DNA of 64,000 nucleotides, taken from contig NZ_CP086136.1 of assembly GCF_017565645.3 (NCBI RefSeq), forward strand, positions 682,001 to 746,000. The letters run 5' to 3'. The notes beneath the pieces are model-generated. The model had not been told where the DNA came from and ran no database searches. It saw only the letters and a list, made by a program, of their open reading frames with translations. Shown in pieces: positions 1 through 8,613 of the stretch. The DNA comes from Bradyrhizobium barranii subsp. barranii (lineage in GTDB: Bacteria > Pseudomonadota > Alphaproteobacteria > Rhizobiales > Xanthobacteraceae). Numbering within the stretch: the first letter of the stretch is position 1; each line of letters opens with the position of its first letter. Made by a program: the position numbers and the translations under genes.

Positions 1-59
1 ACTTCGACTTCCTGGAGACCGATTTCGGCGCGCCGATCGGCGAGCCGTCGATTTATTAA
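1..59 (+). CDS. C-terminal end of an unidentified protein (partial)
   Basis: An open frame enters from the left edge and ends with TAA at 57-59; the last residues read FDFLETDFGAPIGEPSIY. Only 18 residues are visible, too few to assign a family. The gene runs in the same direction as the RraA-like gene that follows, but a palindromic repeat lies between them, so an operon is uncertain. Confidence 0.5.
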   Translation, partial: FDFLETDFGAPIGEPSIY

Positions 60-65
60 CCACCT

Positions 66-164
66 GTCATTCCGGGGCGCGCCGCTTGGCGCGAGCCCGG
101 AATCCATACTCACGATGGTGGTTATGGATTCCGGGCTCATCGCTTCGCGATGCCCCGGAATGAC
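66..164. repeat. Dispersed palindromic repeat (CATTCCGGGG type)
   Basis: The two ends are inverted copies: GTCATTCCGGGGC at the left and GCCCCGGAATGAC at the right, with a second nested pair (CCCGGAATCCATA and TATGGATTCCGGG). The element fills the gap between the partial gene and the RraA-like gene. It resembles in design the longer elements at 2107-2260 and 60234-60389. It could form a large hairpin in RNA. Confidence 0.8.
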
Positions 165-181
165 GAAAGAGAGAGCACGAG

Positions 182-901
182 ATGTCCAAACTTACCGAAG
201 CCACCCGCACAAAACTCAAATCCGTCTCCACCGCCACCGTCGCCACCGCGTTGTTCAAGCGCGGCCTGCGCATCCAGATGATCCAGGATGTGCACCCCTT
301 AGGTGCCGACCAGCCGACCATGGTCGGCGAGGCCTTCACGCTGCGCTACATGCCGGCGCGCGAGGACCTCAACACCATCGACGTCTTCAAGGATCGTTCC
401 CACCCGCAGCGCAAGGCGATCGAGGATTGTCCGCCCGGCGCCGTGCTGGTGATGGACAGCCGCAAGGATGCGCGCGCGGCCTCTGCCGGCGCGATCCTGG
501 TGACGCGATTGATGAAGCGCGGCGTCGCCGGCGTCGTCACCGATGGCGGCTTCCGCGATTCCGCCGAGATCGCCAAGCTCGGCATTCCCGCCTACCATCA
601 TCGTCCCTCGGCGCCGACGAATCTCACGCTGCACCAGGCGATCGAGATCAACGTGCCGATCGGCTGCGGCGATGCGCCGGTATTTCCGGGCGACGTCATT
701 CTCGGCGACAGCGACGGCGTCATCGTGATCCCCGCGCATCTCGCCGATGAGATCGCCAACGAAACCTTTGAGATGACCGCGTTCGAGGATTTCGTCACCG
801 AGGAAGTCGGCAAGGGCCGCGGCATTTTTGGGCTCTATCCCGCCACCGATCCGCAGACGCTCACCGACTTCGCGGAATGGCGGAAGAAGAACGGCCGCTA
901 G
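182..901 (+). CDS. RraA family protein (HMG aldolase-like)
   Basis: A 239-residue protein of the RraA / 4-hydroxy-4-methyl-2-oxoglutarate aldolase family. The core GAILVTRLMKRGVAGVVTDG, followed by R125-D126, matches the family pattern of a glycine and, about 20 residues later, an Arg-Asp pair that binds substrate and metal in the aldolase members. Members of this family are class II pyruvate aldolases/oxaloacetate decarboxylases or, in E. coli, inhibitors of RNase E; the sequence alone does not decide between them. Having the Arg-Asp pair favours an enzyme. The following gene is a lactonase-like exported protein, which would fit sugar-acid metabolism, but a terminator separates the two. ATG start. 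Confidence 0.85.
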   Translation: MSKLTEATRTKLKSVSTATVATALFKRGLRIQMIQDVHPLGADQPTMVGEAFTLRYMPAREDLNTIDVFKDRSHPQRKAIEDCPPGAVLVMDSRKDARAASAGAILVTRLMKRGVAGVVTDGGFRDSAEIAKLGIPAYHHRPSAPTNLTLHQAIEINVPIGCGDAPVFPGDVILGDSDGVIVIPAHLADEIANETFEMTAFEDFVTEEVGKGRGIFGLYPATDPQTLTDFAEWRKKNGR

Positions 902-929
902 GCCGAAGCTAAGTCACGTCAAGAAACGA

Positions 930-957
930 GCCGGCGCATCAAGCGCCGGCCTTTTAT
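930..957 (+). terminator. Rho-independent terminator after the RraA-like gene
   Basis: An 8-bp perfect stem GCCGGCGC / GCGCCGGC with loop ATCAA is followed by CTTTTAT. It starts 29 bases after the stop codon of the RraA-like gene and ends just before the ribosome binding site of the next gene. Confidence 0.8.
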
Positions 958-975
958 CGAGCAGGGAGGATTGTT

Positions 976-2067
976 ATGAATTTCACGCGACGTAGTCTCA
1001 TGGCCGGCGCCGGTGCGACGGCGGCTTCCGCACTTCTGGCCCGCGCCGCCGGTGCCCAGTCGTTTCCGTTCACGCCCAACCAGCGCTACCCCGATCCCGC
1101 CGTCCAGATACTCGATCCCAGCTTTGGAAAATACCGGCTCTATTCGTCGACGGTCGAGCAGGTCGCAACAGGCATGCGCTGGGCCGAAGGCCCCGCCTAT
1201 TTCCCCGAGGGCGGTTATCTGCTGTTCTCGGACATTCCCAACAACCGGATCATGAAGTTCGACGAGAAGACCGGGCAGACCAGCGAGTTCCGCGCCAACG
1301 CCAACTACGCCAATGGCAATGCGCGCGACCGCCAGGGCCGCCTCGTCACCTGCGAGCACTCCGTGACCCGCCGCATCACCCGCACCGAGAAGGACGGCAA
1401 GATCACGGTTCTTGCCGACAAGTTCGAGGGCAAACGGCTGAACGCGCCGAACGACATCGTGGTGAAGTCCGACGACAGCATCTGGTTCACCGATCCCTTG
1501 TTCGGCATCAACGGCGAGTGGGAAGGCAACAAGGAGAAGTCCGAGCAGGCCACCACCAACGTCTATCGCATCGCCAAGGACGGCAAGATCAGCGCCGTCC
1601 TCACCGACCTCGTCAATCCCAACGGCCTCGCCTTCTCGCCGGACGAGAAGAAGCTCTACATCGTCGAATGGAAGGGCACGCCCAACCGCAGCATCTGGAG
1701 CTACAATGTCGGCGACGACGGCAGCTTGAGCGGCAAGACCAAGCTGATCGATGCCGCCGACCAGGCCTCGCTCGACGGTTTTCGCGTCGATCGCGACGGC
1801 AATCTCTGGTGCGGCTGGGGCTCCAACGGCGCGCTGCAATCCGAGCCCACCGACATCGGCGGCCGCAGGGTGTTTCAGCTCAGGGGCAAGTCCGAGGATC
1901 TCGACGGCGTGATGGTGTTCAACCCTGAAGGCAAGCCGCTCGCCTTCATCAAGCTGCCGGAACGCTGCGCCAACCTCTGCTTCGGCGGTCCGAAGAACAA
2001 TCGGCTCTACATGGCGAGCAGCCATTCGGTGTATGCGCTGTATGTCGAGGCGCATGGGGCGGTGTGA
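976..2067 (+). CDS. Tat-exported SMP-30/gluconolactonase family protein
   Basis: A 363-residue protein of the SMP-30/gluconolactonase/LRE beta-propeller family, predicted to hydrolyse a sugar lactone in the periplasm. The N-terminus MNFTRRSLMAGAG has the twin-arginine pair at residues 5-6, then a hydrophobic stretch and an Ala-rich cleavage site near residue 27 (RAAGAQS). Family features include WAEGPAYFPEGGYLLFSDIP, NAPNDIVVKSDDSIWFTDP (the Asn and Asp are usual metal ligands) and NPNGLAFSPDEKKLYIVE. A strong AGGGAGGA site lies 6 bases before ATG. The exact substrate cannot be read from the sequence. Confidence 0.88.
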   Translation: MNFTRRSLMAGAGATAASALLARAAGAQSFPFTPNQRYPDPAVQILDPSFGKYRLYSSTVEQVATGMRWAEGPAYFPEGGYLLFSDIPNNRIMKFDEKTGQTSEFRANANYANGNARDRQGRLVTCEHSVTRRITRTEKDGKITVLADKFEGKRLNAPNDIVVKSDDSIWFTDPLFGINGEWEGNKEKSEQATTNVYRIAKDGKISAVLTDLVNPNGLAFSPDEKKLYIVEWKGTPNRSIWSYNVGDDGSLSGKTKLIDAADQASLDGFRVDRDGNLWCGWGSNGALQSEPTDIGGRRVFQLRGKSEDLDGVMVFNPEGKPLAFIKLPERCANLCFGGPKNNRLYMASSHSVYALYVEAHGAV

Positions 2068-2106
2068 GTCTGTTTGTGGGGCGGTAACTCGCCCCACAAT
2101 CTCCCC

Positions 2107-2260
2107 TGTCGTCCCGGGGCGCGCAAAGCGCGAGCCCGGGACCCATATCCACAGGAAGAAGTTTGGCGAAGACTCGAAGTTGGCAGCTCGCGCCGCAACT
2201 ACTCCCTGGGGTTATGGGTCCCCGCCCCCGTGCGCAATTGCGCACTAGGCGGGGACGACA
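2107..2260. repeat. Dispersed palindromic repeat, about 155 bp (TGTCGTCCCGGG type)
   Basis: Begins TGTCGTCCCGGGG and ends GGGGACGACA, with nested arms CGGGACCCATA and TATGGGTCCC around a core containing GTTTGGCGAAGACT. The same core occurs in opposite orientation in 60234-60389. It sits between two convergent genes and could act as a bidirectional transcription stop. Confidence 0.85.
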
Positions 2261-2273
2261 GCGGTAGGTGTTG

Positions 2274-4379
2274 CTACACCCCGGCCTCCGCCATCCCGGC
2301 CGCCCACAGCGCAAACGCGTAGACGATCGCGACTTCGTCCAGCCGGTCGAACCGCCCCGAGGCGCCGCCGTGGCCGGCACCCATGTTGGTGCGGAGCAAC
2401 ACCGGGCCGCCGCCGCTCATGGTGGCGCGCAGGCGTGCGATCCACTTCGCGGGCTCCCAATAGGTCACGCGCGGATCGGTCAAGCCGCCCATCGCCAGGA
2501 TCGCCGGATAGTCCTTCGCCGCGACATTGTCGTACGGCGAGTAGGACAGGATGGTACGAAAATCCTTCTCGCTCTCGATCGGGTTGCCCCATTCCGGCCA
2601 TTCCGGCGGCGTCAGCGGCAGCGTGTCGTCGAGCATGGTGTTGAGCACGTCGACGAACGGCACTTCGGCGACGATGCCCGCGAACAGCTCGCCGGCGCGG
2701 TTTGCCACCGCGCCCATCAGCATGCCGCCGGCCGAGCCGCCATGGCCGACAATGCGCTTCGCGCTCGTATACTTCGCATCGATCAGCGCCCGTGCGCTGG
2801 CGGCGAAATCGTCGAACGAGTTGGTCTTCTTTTCGCGCTTGCCGTCGAGATACCAGCCCCAGCCCTTGTCGGCGCCGCCGCGAATATGGGCGATGGCGTA
2901 AACAAAACCGCGGTCGACCAGCGAGAGGCGGTTGGCGTTGAAGGAGGCCGGCATCGCCATGCCGTAGGAGCCGTAGCCGTAGAGCAGCAGCGGCGCCGAG
3001 CCGTCGAGCTTCAGGCCGCGGCGATGGAGGATCGAGACCGGCACCTCGGCGCCGTCATGCGCCTTGGCCATGATGCGCGTCGTGACATAGTCGGCCGCAT
3101 CGTGGCCCGACGGGATCTGCTGGCGCTTGCGCAAGGTGCGCGTGCGCTTGACCATGTCGTAATCGTAGACTTCCGACGGCGTCGTCATCGACGAATAGGC
3201 GAAGCGCAAATTCATGGTGTCGAATTCGTAGGAGCCCATCGTATCGAGCGAATAGGCCGCCTCGTCGAAGGCGATGGCGTGCTCCTCACTCGTCGTGAGA
3301 TCGCGGATCACGACCGACGGCAGCGCATTGGCGCGCTCCAGCCGCACCAGATGGCCGGCATAGAGATCGAGGTCGATGATGTAGACGCCGGGACGATACG
3401 GGATCAGGTCGCGCCAGTTCTTGCGCTCGGTTGAGGCAAGCGGCGCGGTGACGATCTTGAAATCGATGGCGTCGTCGGCATTGGTGAGGATGAAGAGCTC
3501 GTCGCCGCGATCGGCCAGCGAATATTGCACGCCGTCCTCGCGCGCCGCGACCAGGCGCGGCGGCGCTTCGGGGTGGGCGAGATCGATCAGCCGCTGCTCG
3601 GAAGTCTCGTGATCGCCGCCCGCGATCACGCAGAAGCGGCCGCTGGTGCTCTCATGCAGATGGGTGAACCAGCCGGAATCCTGCTCCTCATAGACGAGCG
3701 TGTCGTCGGCCTGCCTGGTGCCGAGCCGGTGCCGCCACACCTGCATCGGGCGATGGTTGTCGTCGAGCTTCACGTAGAAGAAGCTCTTGCAGTCCTTGCT
3801 CCAGACGATGCCGCCGTCGGTTTCCTCGACCAAATCGTCAAGATCCTTGCCCGTGGCCCAGTCGCGGACGCGGATGGAAAAATATTCCGAGCCCTTGGTG
3901 TCGGCGCTCCAGGCTTGCAGCTTGTGATCGTTCGAGTGGCGGCTGCCGCCGAACTTGAAATATTTGTGGTCTTTCGCGAGCGCATCGCCGTCGAGCACGA
4001 TATGGCCCTCGCCGCCGTCGCGCGGCATGCGGCCGAACAATTCGTGCTGCCCGCCCTCGCGAAACCTGCGGAAATAGGCGAACGGCCCGTCGGGCGAGGG
4101 CACGCTGGAATCGTCCTCCTTGATCCGCCCGCGCATCTCGCGCACCAGCGTCTTCTGAAGTGACGAGGTGTGACCGAGCAGGCTCTCGGTGTAGCCGTTC
4201 TCTTCATCGAGATATTTGCGGATGTCGGGATCGAGCACGGCGGGATCGCGCAGCACCTCCTGCCATTTCTCATCCTTCAGCCAGGCATAGTCGTCGGTCA
4301 CGGTGATGCCGTGCCGCGTGAAGGAATGCGGCCGGCGCGGGGCGACGGGGGGCTGGGAAGGTGTCTTGGCTTGTGTCAC
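2274..4379 (-). CDS. ptrB: Oligopeptidase B (S9A family serine peptidase)
   Basis: About 701 residues, the usual length for oligopeptidase B, which cleaves short peptides after Lys/Arg. An N-terminal beta-propeller (to about residue 410) precedes an alpha/beta hydrolase domain. The catalytic triad is visible: Ser549 in GHGGSAGGM, Asp635 in GGLTDPRV and His670 in GAGHGGASGR. No signal peptide, so cytoplasmic. The frame is open to a TTG at 4394, but GTG at 4379 has a GAGGA site 6 bases upstream and is preferred. It is convergent with the SMP-30 gene and divergent from the MBOAT gene. Prolyl oligopeptidase is an alternative but fits less well. Confidence 0.92.
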   Translation of the reverse strand: MTQAKTPSQPPVAPRRPHSFTRHGITVTDDYAWLKDEKWQEVLRDPAVLDPDIRKYLDEENGYTESLLGHTSSLQKTLVREMRGRIKEDDSSVPSPDGPFAYFRRFREGGQHELFGRMPRDGGEGHIVLDGDALAKDHKYFKFGGSRHSNDHKLQAWSADTKGSEYFSIRVRDWATGKDLDDLVEETDGGIVWSKDCKSFFYVKLDDNHRPMQVWRHRLGTRQADDTLVYEEQDSGWFTHLHESTSGRFCVIAGGDHETSEQRLIDLAHPEAPPRLVAAREDGVQYSLADRGDELFILTNADDAIDFKIVTAPLASTERKNWRDLIPYRPGVYIIDLDLYAGHLVRLERANALPSVVIRDLTTSEEHAIAFDEAAYSLDTMGSYEFDTMNLRFAYSSMTTPSEVYDYDMVKRTRTLRKRQQIPSGHDAADYVTTRIMAKAHDGAEVPVSILHRRGLKLDGSAPLLLYGYGSYGMAMPASFNANRLSLVDRGFVYAIAHIRGGADKGWGWYLDGKREKKTNSFDDFAASARALIDAKYTSAKRIVGHGGSAGGMLMGAVANRAGELFAGIVAEVPFVDVLNTMLDDTLPLTPPEWPEWGNPIESEKDFRTILSYSPYDNVAAKDYPAILAMGGLTDPRVTYWEPAKWIARLRATMSGGGPVLLRTNMGAGHGGASGRFDRLDEVAIVYAFALWAAGMAEAGV

Positions 4380-4531
4380 TCGGTCCTCATTCAACTGCGT
4401 GTTCCACCTTATATCGTCCCGATTCCGCGAATTGCCAGCGCCGCTGCGCCAAGGACTGCGCCAAGTCGCCGGGTTGTTGATCGCCCCCTTGTATCCTTTA
4501 GGGGCGATATTCCCGCCTCCGGTCCAGCCTG

Positions 4532-5968
4532 ATGCTGTTCAATTCCTACCCGTTCATCCTGCTGTTCCTGCCGGCCGTGCTGGCCGGCTATTTTTGGCTC
4601 GGGCGGCGCAGCAATCTGGCGCCGGTGATCTGGCTGGCGCTGGCCTCGCTCGCCTTCTACGCCATCGGCAGCTGGCAGTTCGTGGGCCTGCTGCTGATCT
4701 CGATCGCCTTCAACTACGGCGTCGGCTATCTCCTGATCGCGGCGAAGCTCGCCCCAATGCAACGAAAGGCGGCGCTCGCGCTCGGCGTCGTCGGCGACCT
4801 CCTGGTGCTCGGCATCTTCAAATATGCCGGCTTCGTCGCCGAGAACATCAATGCGCTGGCCGGTACGCATGTTGCGGTCCACATCCTGCTGCCGGTCGGC
4901 ATCTCCTTCTACACCTTCACCCAGATCGCGTTCCTGGTGGATGCGTATCGTGGCCAGGTCGCGCGTTACGCCTTGCCGCACTACGCGCTGTTCGTGACCT
5001 ACTTTCCGCACCTGATCGCGGGGCCGATCCTCCACCACAAGGACATGATCCCGCAATTCGAGCGGAAGGAGACCAAGTATCCGGACGCGCACCTGATCCT
5101 GTGCGGAATCGTCATCTTCGCGATCGGCCTGTTCAAGAAGACCTGCCTTGCCGACGGCATCCAGCCCCTGGTGGCGCTCGCCTTCGAGGCGCGCTCGCCG
5201 AGCTTTGATCAGGCCTGGTGTGGTGCGCTCGCCTACACGTTCCAGCTCTATTTCGACTTCTCCGGCTATTCCGACATGGCGATCGGGTTATCGCTGATGT
5301 TCGGCATCTTCCTGCCCGTGAATTTCAACTCACCCTACAAGGCCACCAGCATCGTCGAGTTCTGGCGCGGCTGGCACATGACGTTGTCGCAGTTCCTGCG
5401 CGACTATCTCTACATCTCGCTCGGCGGCAACCGCCGCGGCCGTGTGCTGCGCTATGTCAATCTGATGATCACGATGCTGCTCGGTGGACTCTGGCACGGC
5501 GCGGCCTGGACTTTTGTCGCCTGGGGCGCGCTGCATGGCGCTTATCTCTGCGTCAATCATGCCTTCAACGCGCTGGTGCCCAACGTCCCGGCGTTGCTCG
5601 TGCGCCCGGCCCGCATTGTCGGAGCCATCCTGACGTTCCTCGCCGTCGTCGTGGCCTGGGTTTTCTTCCGCGCCGAGAGCGTTACTTGGGCGCTGCGCGT
5701 CCTCCACGCGATGGCCGATCCGTCGAATATCGTCCTCGGCCGCGAGGAGATCGCCGCATTGGTTCTGGTGTCGATCTACGCCGCGCTGGTGTGGCTGGCG
5801 CCGAACACGCAAGCGATCATGGGATACGATCACGACAATCGCAGGGTCGGCGAGGCCCTGCCGGCAGGGCGGATGCGGCCGCTGTTTCTCTACGGCGCGT
5901 CGCTGGTGCTCGCTCTCGGGATTCTCGGCATCCAGAGCCATAGCGAATTCATCTATTTCCGGTTCTGA
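4532..5968 (+). CDS. MBOAT family O-acyltransferase (AlgI-like)
   Basis: A 478-residue polytopic membrane protein of the MBOAT family, the AlgI/DltB-like branch that moves acyl groups across the inner membrane to acylate exported polysaccharides or other acceptors. It opens MLFNSYPFILLFLPAVLAGY as AlgI-like proteins do. The active-site region GGLWHGAAWTFVAWGALHG carries the conserved histidine, and QLYFDFSGYSDMAIGLSLMFG is the other family signature. The stop overlaps the start of the next gene by one base, so the two are co-translated. The neighbouring SGNH-like protein is the expected periplasmic partner. Target polymer unknown. Confidence 0.92.
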   Translation: MLFNSYPFILLFLPAVLAGYFWLGRRSNLAPVIWLALASLAFYAIGSWQFVGLLLISIAFNYGVGYLLIAAKLAPMQRKAALALGVVGDLLVLGIFKYAGFVAENINALAGTHVAVHILLPVGISFYTFTQIAFLVDAYRGQVARYALPHYALFVTYFPHLIAGPILHHKDMIPQFERKETKYPDAHLILCGIVIFAIGLFKKTCLADGIQPLVALAFEARSPSFDQAWCGALAYTFQLYFDFSGYSDMAIGLSLMFGIFLPVNFNSPYKATSIVEFWRGWHMTLSQFLRDYLYISLGGNRRGRVLRYVNLMITMLLGGLWHGAAWTFVAWGALHGAYLCVNHAFNALVPNVPALLVRPARIVGAILTFLAVVVAWVFFRAESVTWALRVLHAMADPSNIVLGREEIAALVLVSIYAALVWLAPNTQAIMGYDHDNRRVGEALPAGRMRPLFLYGASLVLALGILGIQSHSEFIYFRF

Positions 5969-7068
5969 TGCGAGGCAATTTCACACATCTGAGACGTCTT
6001 CTGCTCGCCAGCATCGCCTGCGTGCTGGGCGCGGCGGTGCTCACCTATCTCGTCGATCCCCTGCAACTGTTCCGCCCGTCGCGACTGGCCTTCTATTCCG
6101 ACGACACGCGCGTGCAGAATGCCGGCTTGATCCGCAGCCAGTCGTTCGACACCGCCTTCATGGGCACCTCGCTCGCGATCCGTTTCCGCCAGAGCGACAT
6201 CGATCGCGCGCTCGGCGTCCACTCGCTCAAGCTGGCGATGACCGGGTCCAATTCGCGCCAGCAGGGCTTTGTGCTGGAGCGGGCGATCGAGCGTGGTGCC
6301 CGGCGCGTGATCTGGGCAATGGACGATTTCATCTTCGTCGATGCGGCCGATATCGAGGCCGATCCCTTTCTGTCCGTCGATCTCTATCGCCAGACAACGA
6401 AGGGCATCGCGTCCTATCTGTTCAGCGCCGCGATGGCAAAGGAATCCCTGTTCGCGCTGCTGCGGTCGATCCCGCCGCTGCAGCAGAAGCTGACCCAGGC
6501 GGCGCCGTTTCTCCCCGTCAAGTTCGCGCTGTCCGACGTCGACGACATCTACGCGCTGTCGCGCGATTTCGACATTGCGCGTGACTACAATGCGAAGAAG
6601 ACGCTTGCCTCGTTCGCCTACATCACGAGCCCCGTGCGCAGCCGCTTCCTCGGCGAAGGCTGTGGCTACGACGCCATGCTCCGGCATTTCGAACGCGACG
6701 CCGTCGGCTTGATCACGCGTCATCCGGGCGTGACCTTCGACATCTACCTCCCGCCCTATTCGATCTTGCAGTTCGTCGCGATGCGCGATGCCTCGCCTGC
6801 GACGCTGAAGATCGTCACCGACCTCACCGCGCGCATCGCCGAGCGGCTGACGCAGCTTCCGAATGTGCGTCTGTACGATTTCCGCGCGATCAGGGCGGTG
6901 ACGCACGATCTCAATAACTACAGCGACGTCATCCACCATTCGCCGGTGGTGGACGCGATGGTGCTGAATTGGCTGATGCGTGGAGAGTATCGCGTCGATC
7001 CTGAGGCGCCGCTCGCGTCGCTGGATGCGCTGAAGGCGCAGATCGAGGCGTATCGCGTGGAGCGCTGA
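5968..7068 (+). CDS. SGNH/AlgX-like partner of the MBOAT acyltransferase
   Basis: A 366-residue protein with one N-terminal membrane anchor (residues about 10-28, LLLASIACVLGAAVLTYLV) and a predicted periplasmic domain. The segment AFMGTSLAIRF resembles the GxS nucleophile block of SGNH-like acetyltransferase partners, and NNYSDVIHHSPVV resembles the late D-x-x-H block. Such proteins, like AlgJ/AlgX or DltD, receive or transfer the acyl group supplied by an MBOAT protein. TGA of the MBOAT gene and this ATG overlap by one base (TGATG). The family assignment rests on these two motifs and the context, so enzymatic detail is inference. Confidence 0.72.
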   Translation: MRGNFTHLRRLLLASIACVLGAAVLTYLVDPLQLFRPSRLAFYSDDTRVQNAGLIRSQSFDTAFMGTSLAIRFRQSDIDRALGVHSLKLAMTGSNSRQQGFVLERAIERGARRVIWAMDDFIFVDAADIEADPFLSVDLYRQTTKGIASYLFSAAMAKESLFALLRSIPPLQQKLTQAAPFLPVKFALSDVDDIYALSRDFDIARDYNAKKTLASFAYITSPVRSRFLGEGCGYDAMLRHFERDAVGLITRHPGVTFDIYLPPYSILQFVAMRDASPATLKIVTDLTARIAERLTQLPNVRLYDFRAIRAVTHDLNNYSDVIHHSPVVDAMVLNWLMRGEYRVDPEAPLASLDALKAQIEAYRVER

Positions 7069-7069
7069 T

Positions 7070-7270
7070 CTTCCCCTCTCCCCCTGTGGGAGAGGGTGGC
7101 TCGCCGCGTAGCGGCGAGACGGGTGAGGGGTATCTATCCGCGAGTCCATCTCGCAATTGAGTTCGCTGAGACAACCCCCATCCGGCGCTATAGCCGAAGC
7201 TTCGCTTCGGCGTTCCTAAGAACGGCGGCCGAAGGCCGCCTACGCCACCTTCTCCCACAAGGGGAGAAGG
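7070..7270. repeat. Dispersed repeat, about 200 bp (CTCTCCCC / GGGGAGAAGG type)
   Basis: Starts CCCCTCTCCCCCTGTGGGAGAGGG and ends CTTCTCCCACAAGGGGAGAAGG, with internal GGCGAGACGGGTGAGGGG and ATCCGGCG blocks. A close relative lies at 46650-46850 and shares the ends and both inner blocks. It fills the gap between two convergent genes. No coding potential is apparent. Confidence 0.85.
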
Positions 7271-7322
7271 AAGAAAGAAGCCGTGCGTTCGCAGGAACGA
7301 CGGAGGTGCTTGTGGCTTACCG

Positions 7323-8510
7323 CTACACCGCCACCTGCTCGCCGAGATACGCGACCGCGGCTTCCAGCCCGCCCTTGCCGTGCGGGATCTTCAGCGCATT
7401 CAGCCCGATCTCGACCACCCCCAACGTGCCGAGCAGCATCGGCGCATTGACGTGGCCCATATGGGCGATGCGGAAGGCTTGTCCGGAGAGATCGCCGATG
7501 CCGGTGCCCAGCACGACGCCGCACTTGTCCTTGCAATAGCGCTGCAGCAGCGCCGGATCGTGGCCATTGCTCATGGTCACCGTGGTCACGGTGTTGGAGC
7601 GCTCGCTCGCCTCCGCGACGTTGAAGCCGAGCACCTGGCCTTCCGACCAGGCGGAGACGGCGCGGCGCGCGGCTTCGCCGAGCAGGCTGTGGCGGCGGAA
7701 CGCGTTCTCCAGCCCTTCCTCGTGCAGCAGGTCGATCGCCTTGCGCAGCGCGAACAACAGATGCACCGGCGCGGTGCCGGCATATTTGCGATAATTCTCG
7801 CTGCCCTCGCGCTCGCTCCAGCTCCAATAGGGCGTCGACATGTTGGCCTTCTTCTGCACCTCGAGTGCGCGCGCGTTCGCCGCGACGAAGCCGAGGCCGG
7901 GCGGCGTCATCAGGCCCTTCTGCGAGCCGGACATCGCGACGTCGATGCCCCATTTGTCCATCTCGAACGGCATGCAGCCGAGCGAGGCGACAGTGTCCAC
8001 CATATACAGCGCGGGATGGCCGCTCGCCTTGATCGCCTTGCCGATCGCCTCGATGTCGTTCTGCACGCCCGAGGCCGTATCGACCTGGACGACGACGACG
8101 GCCTTGATGGTGTGCTCCTTGTCGCGGCGCAGGCGCTCCTCGACCTCGTGCGGCCGCACCGCACGGCGCCAGTCGCCCTTGAGCACCTCGACCTCGGCGC
8201 CCATCAGGGCTGCCGCGTTGCCCCAGCCGATCGCGAAGCGCCCACTCTCCAGCACCAGCACCTTGTCGCCGCGCGACAGCACGTTGCTCAGCGCGGCTTC
8301 CCAGGCGCCATGGCCGTTGGCGATGTAGATGTAGGACTTGCCCTTGGTCGCGAACAGCTTCGAGATGTCTGCGAGAAGTGTATCGGTCAGCTCGTGCATC
8401 TCTTTGGAGTAGATGTCGATCGCCGGACGATGCATCGCCTGCAGCACCTCGTCGGGCACCGTGGTGGGCCCGGGGATGGCCAGAAATTCCCGGCCCGCGC
8501 GAACGGTCAT
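7323..8510 (-). CDS. Class V PLP-dependent aminotransferase (serine-glyoxylate type)
   Basis: A 395-residue cytoplasmic enzyme of the class V aminotransferase fold. It opens MTVRAGREFLAIPGPTTVPDEV, like serine-glyoxylate/alanine-glyoxylate aminotransferases, and has the PLP aspartate in LYMVDTVASLG (Asp172) and the Schiff-base lysine in AMSGSQKGLMTPPG (Lys198). The likely reaction is transfer of an amino group from serine or alanine to glyoxylate. The frame is open to 8597, but the ATG at 8510 with AAGGA about 10 bases upstream gives the family's usual N-terminus. No obvious functional link to its neighbours. Confidence 0.9.
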   Translation of the reverse strand: MTVRAGREFLAIPGPTTVPDEVLQAMHRPAIDIYSKEMHELTDTLLADISKLFATKGKSYIYIANGHGAWEAALSNVLSRGDKVLVLESGRFAIGWGNAAALMGAEVEVLKGDWRRAVRPHEVEERLRRDKEHTIKAVVVVQVDTASGVQNDIEAIGKAIKASGHPALYMVDTVASLGCMPFEMDKWGIDVAMSGSQKGLMTPPGLGFVAANARALEVQKKANMSTPYWSWSEREGSENYRKYAGTAPVHLLFALRKAIDLLHEEGLENAFRRHSLLGEAARRAVSAWSEGQVLGFNVAEASERSNTVTTVTMSNGHDPALLQRYCKDKCGVVLGTGIGDLSGQAFRIAHMGHVNAPMLLGTLGVVEIGLNALKIPHGKGGLEAAVAYLGEQVAV

Positions 8511-8613
8511 TGCTGTTGGTCCTTGTTGCTTGAGAACAGGCTGGTGGGTCGCTGACTCACGTTCTACGCGCCGTGGAAGCCCAAGAAAAGCACGCAAAAC
8601 GCAGGTCTGGGGC

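Noticed and set aside
919..2097. Long minus-strand open frame opposite the SMP-30 gene
   Set aside because: It is the antisense shadow of a GC-rich gene: repetitive Val/Ala/Gly/Asp composition, no ribosome binding site, and full overlap with a well supported protein.
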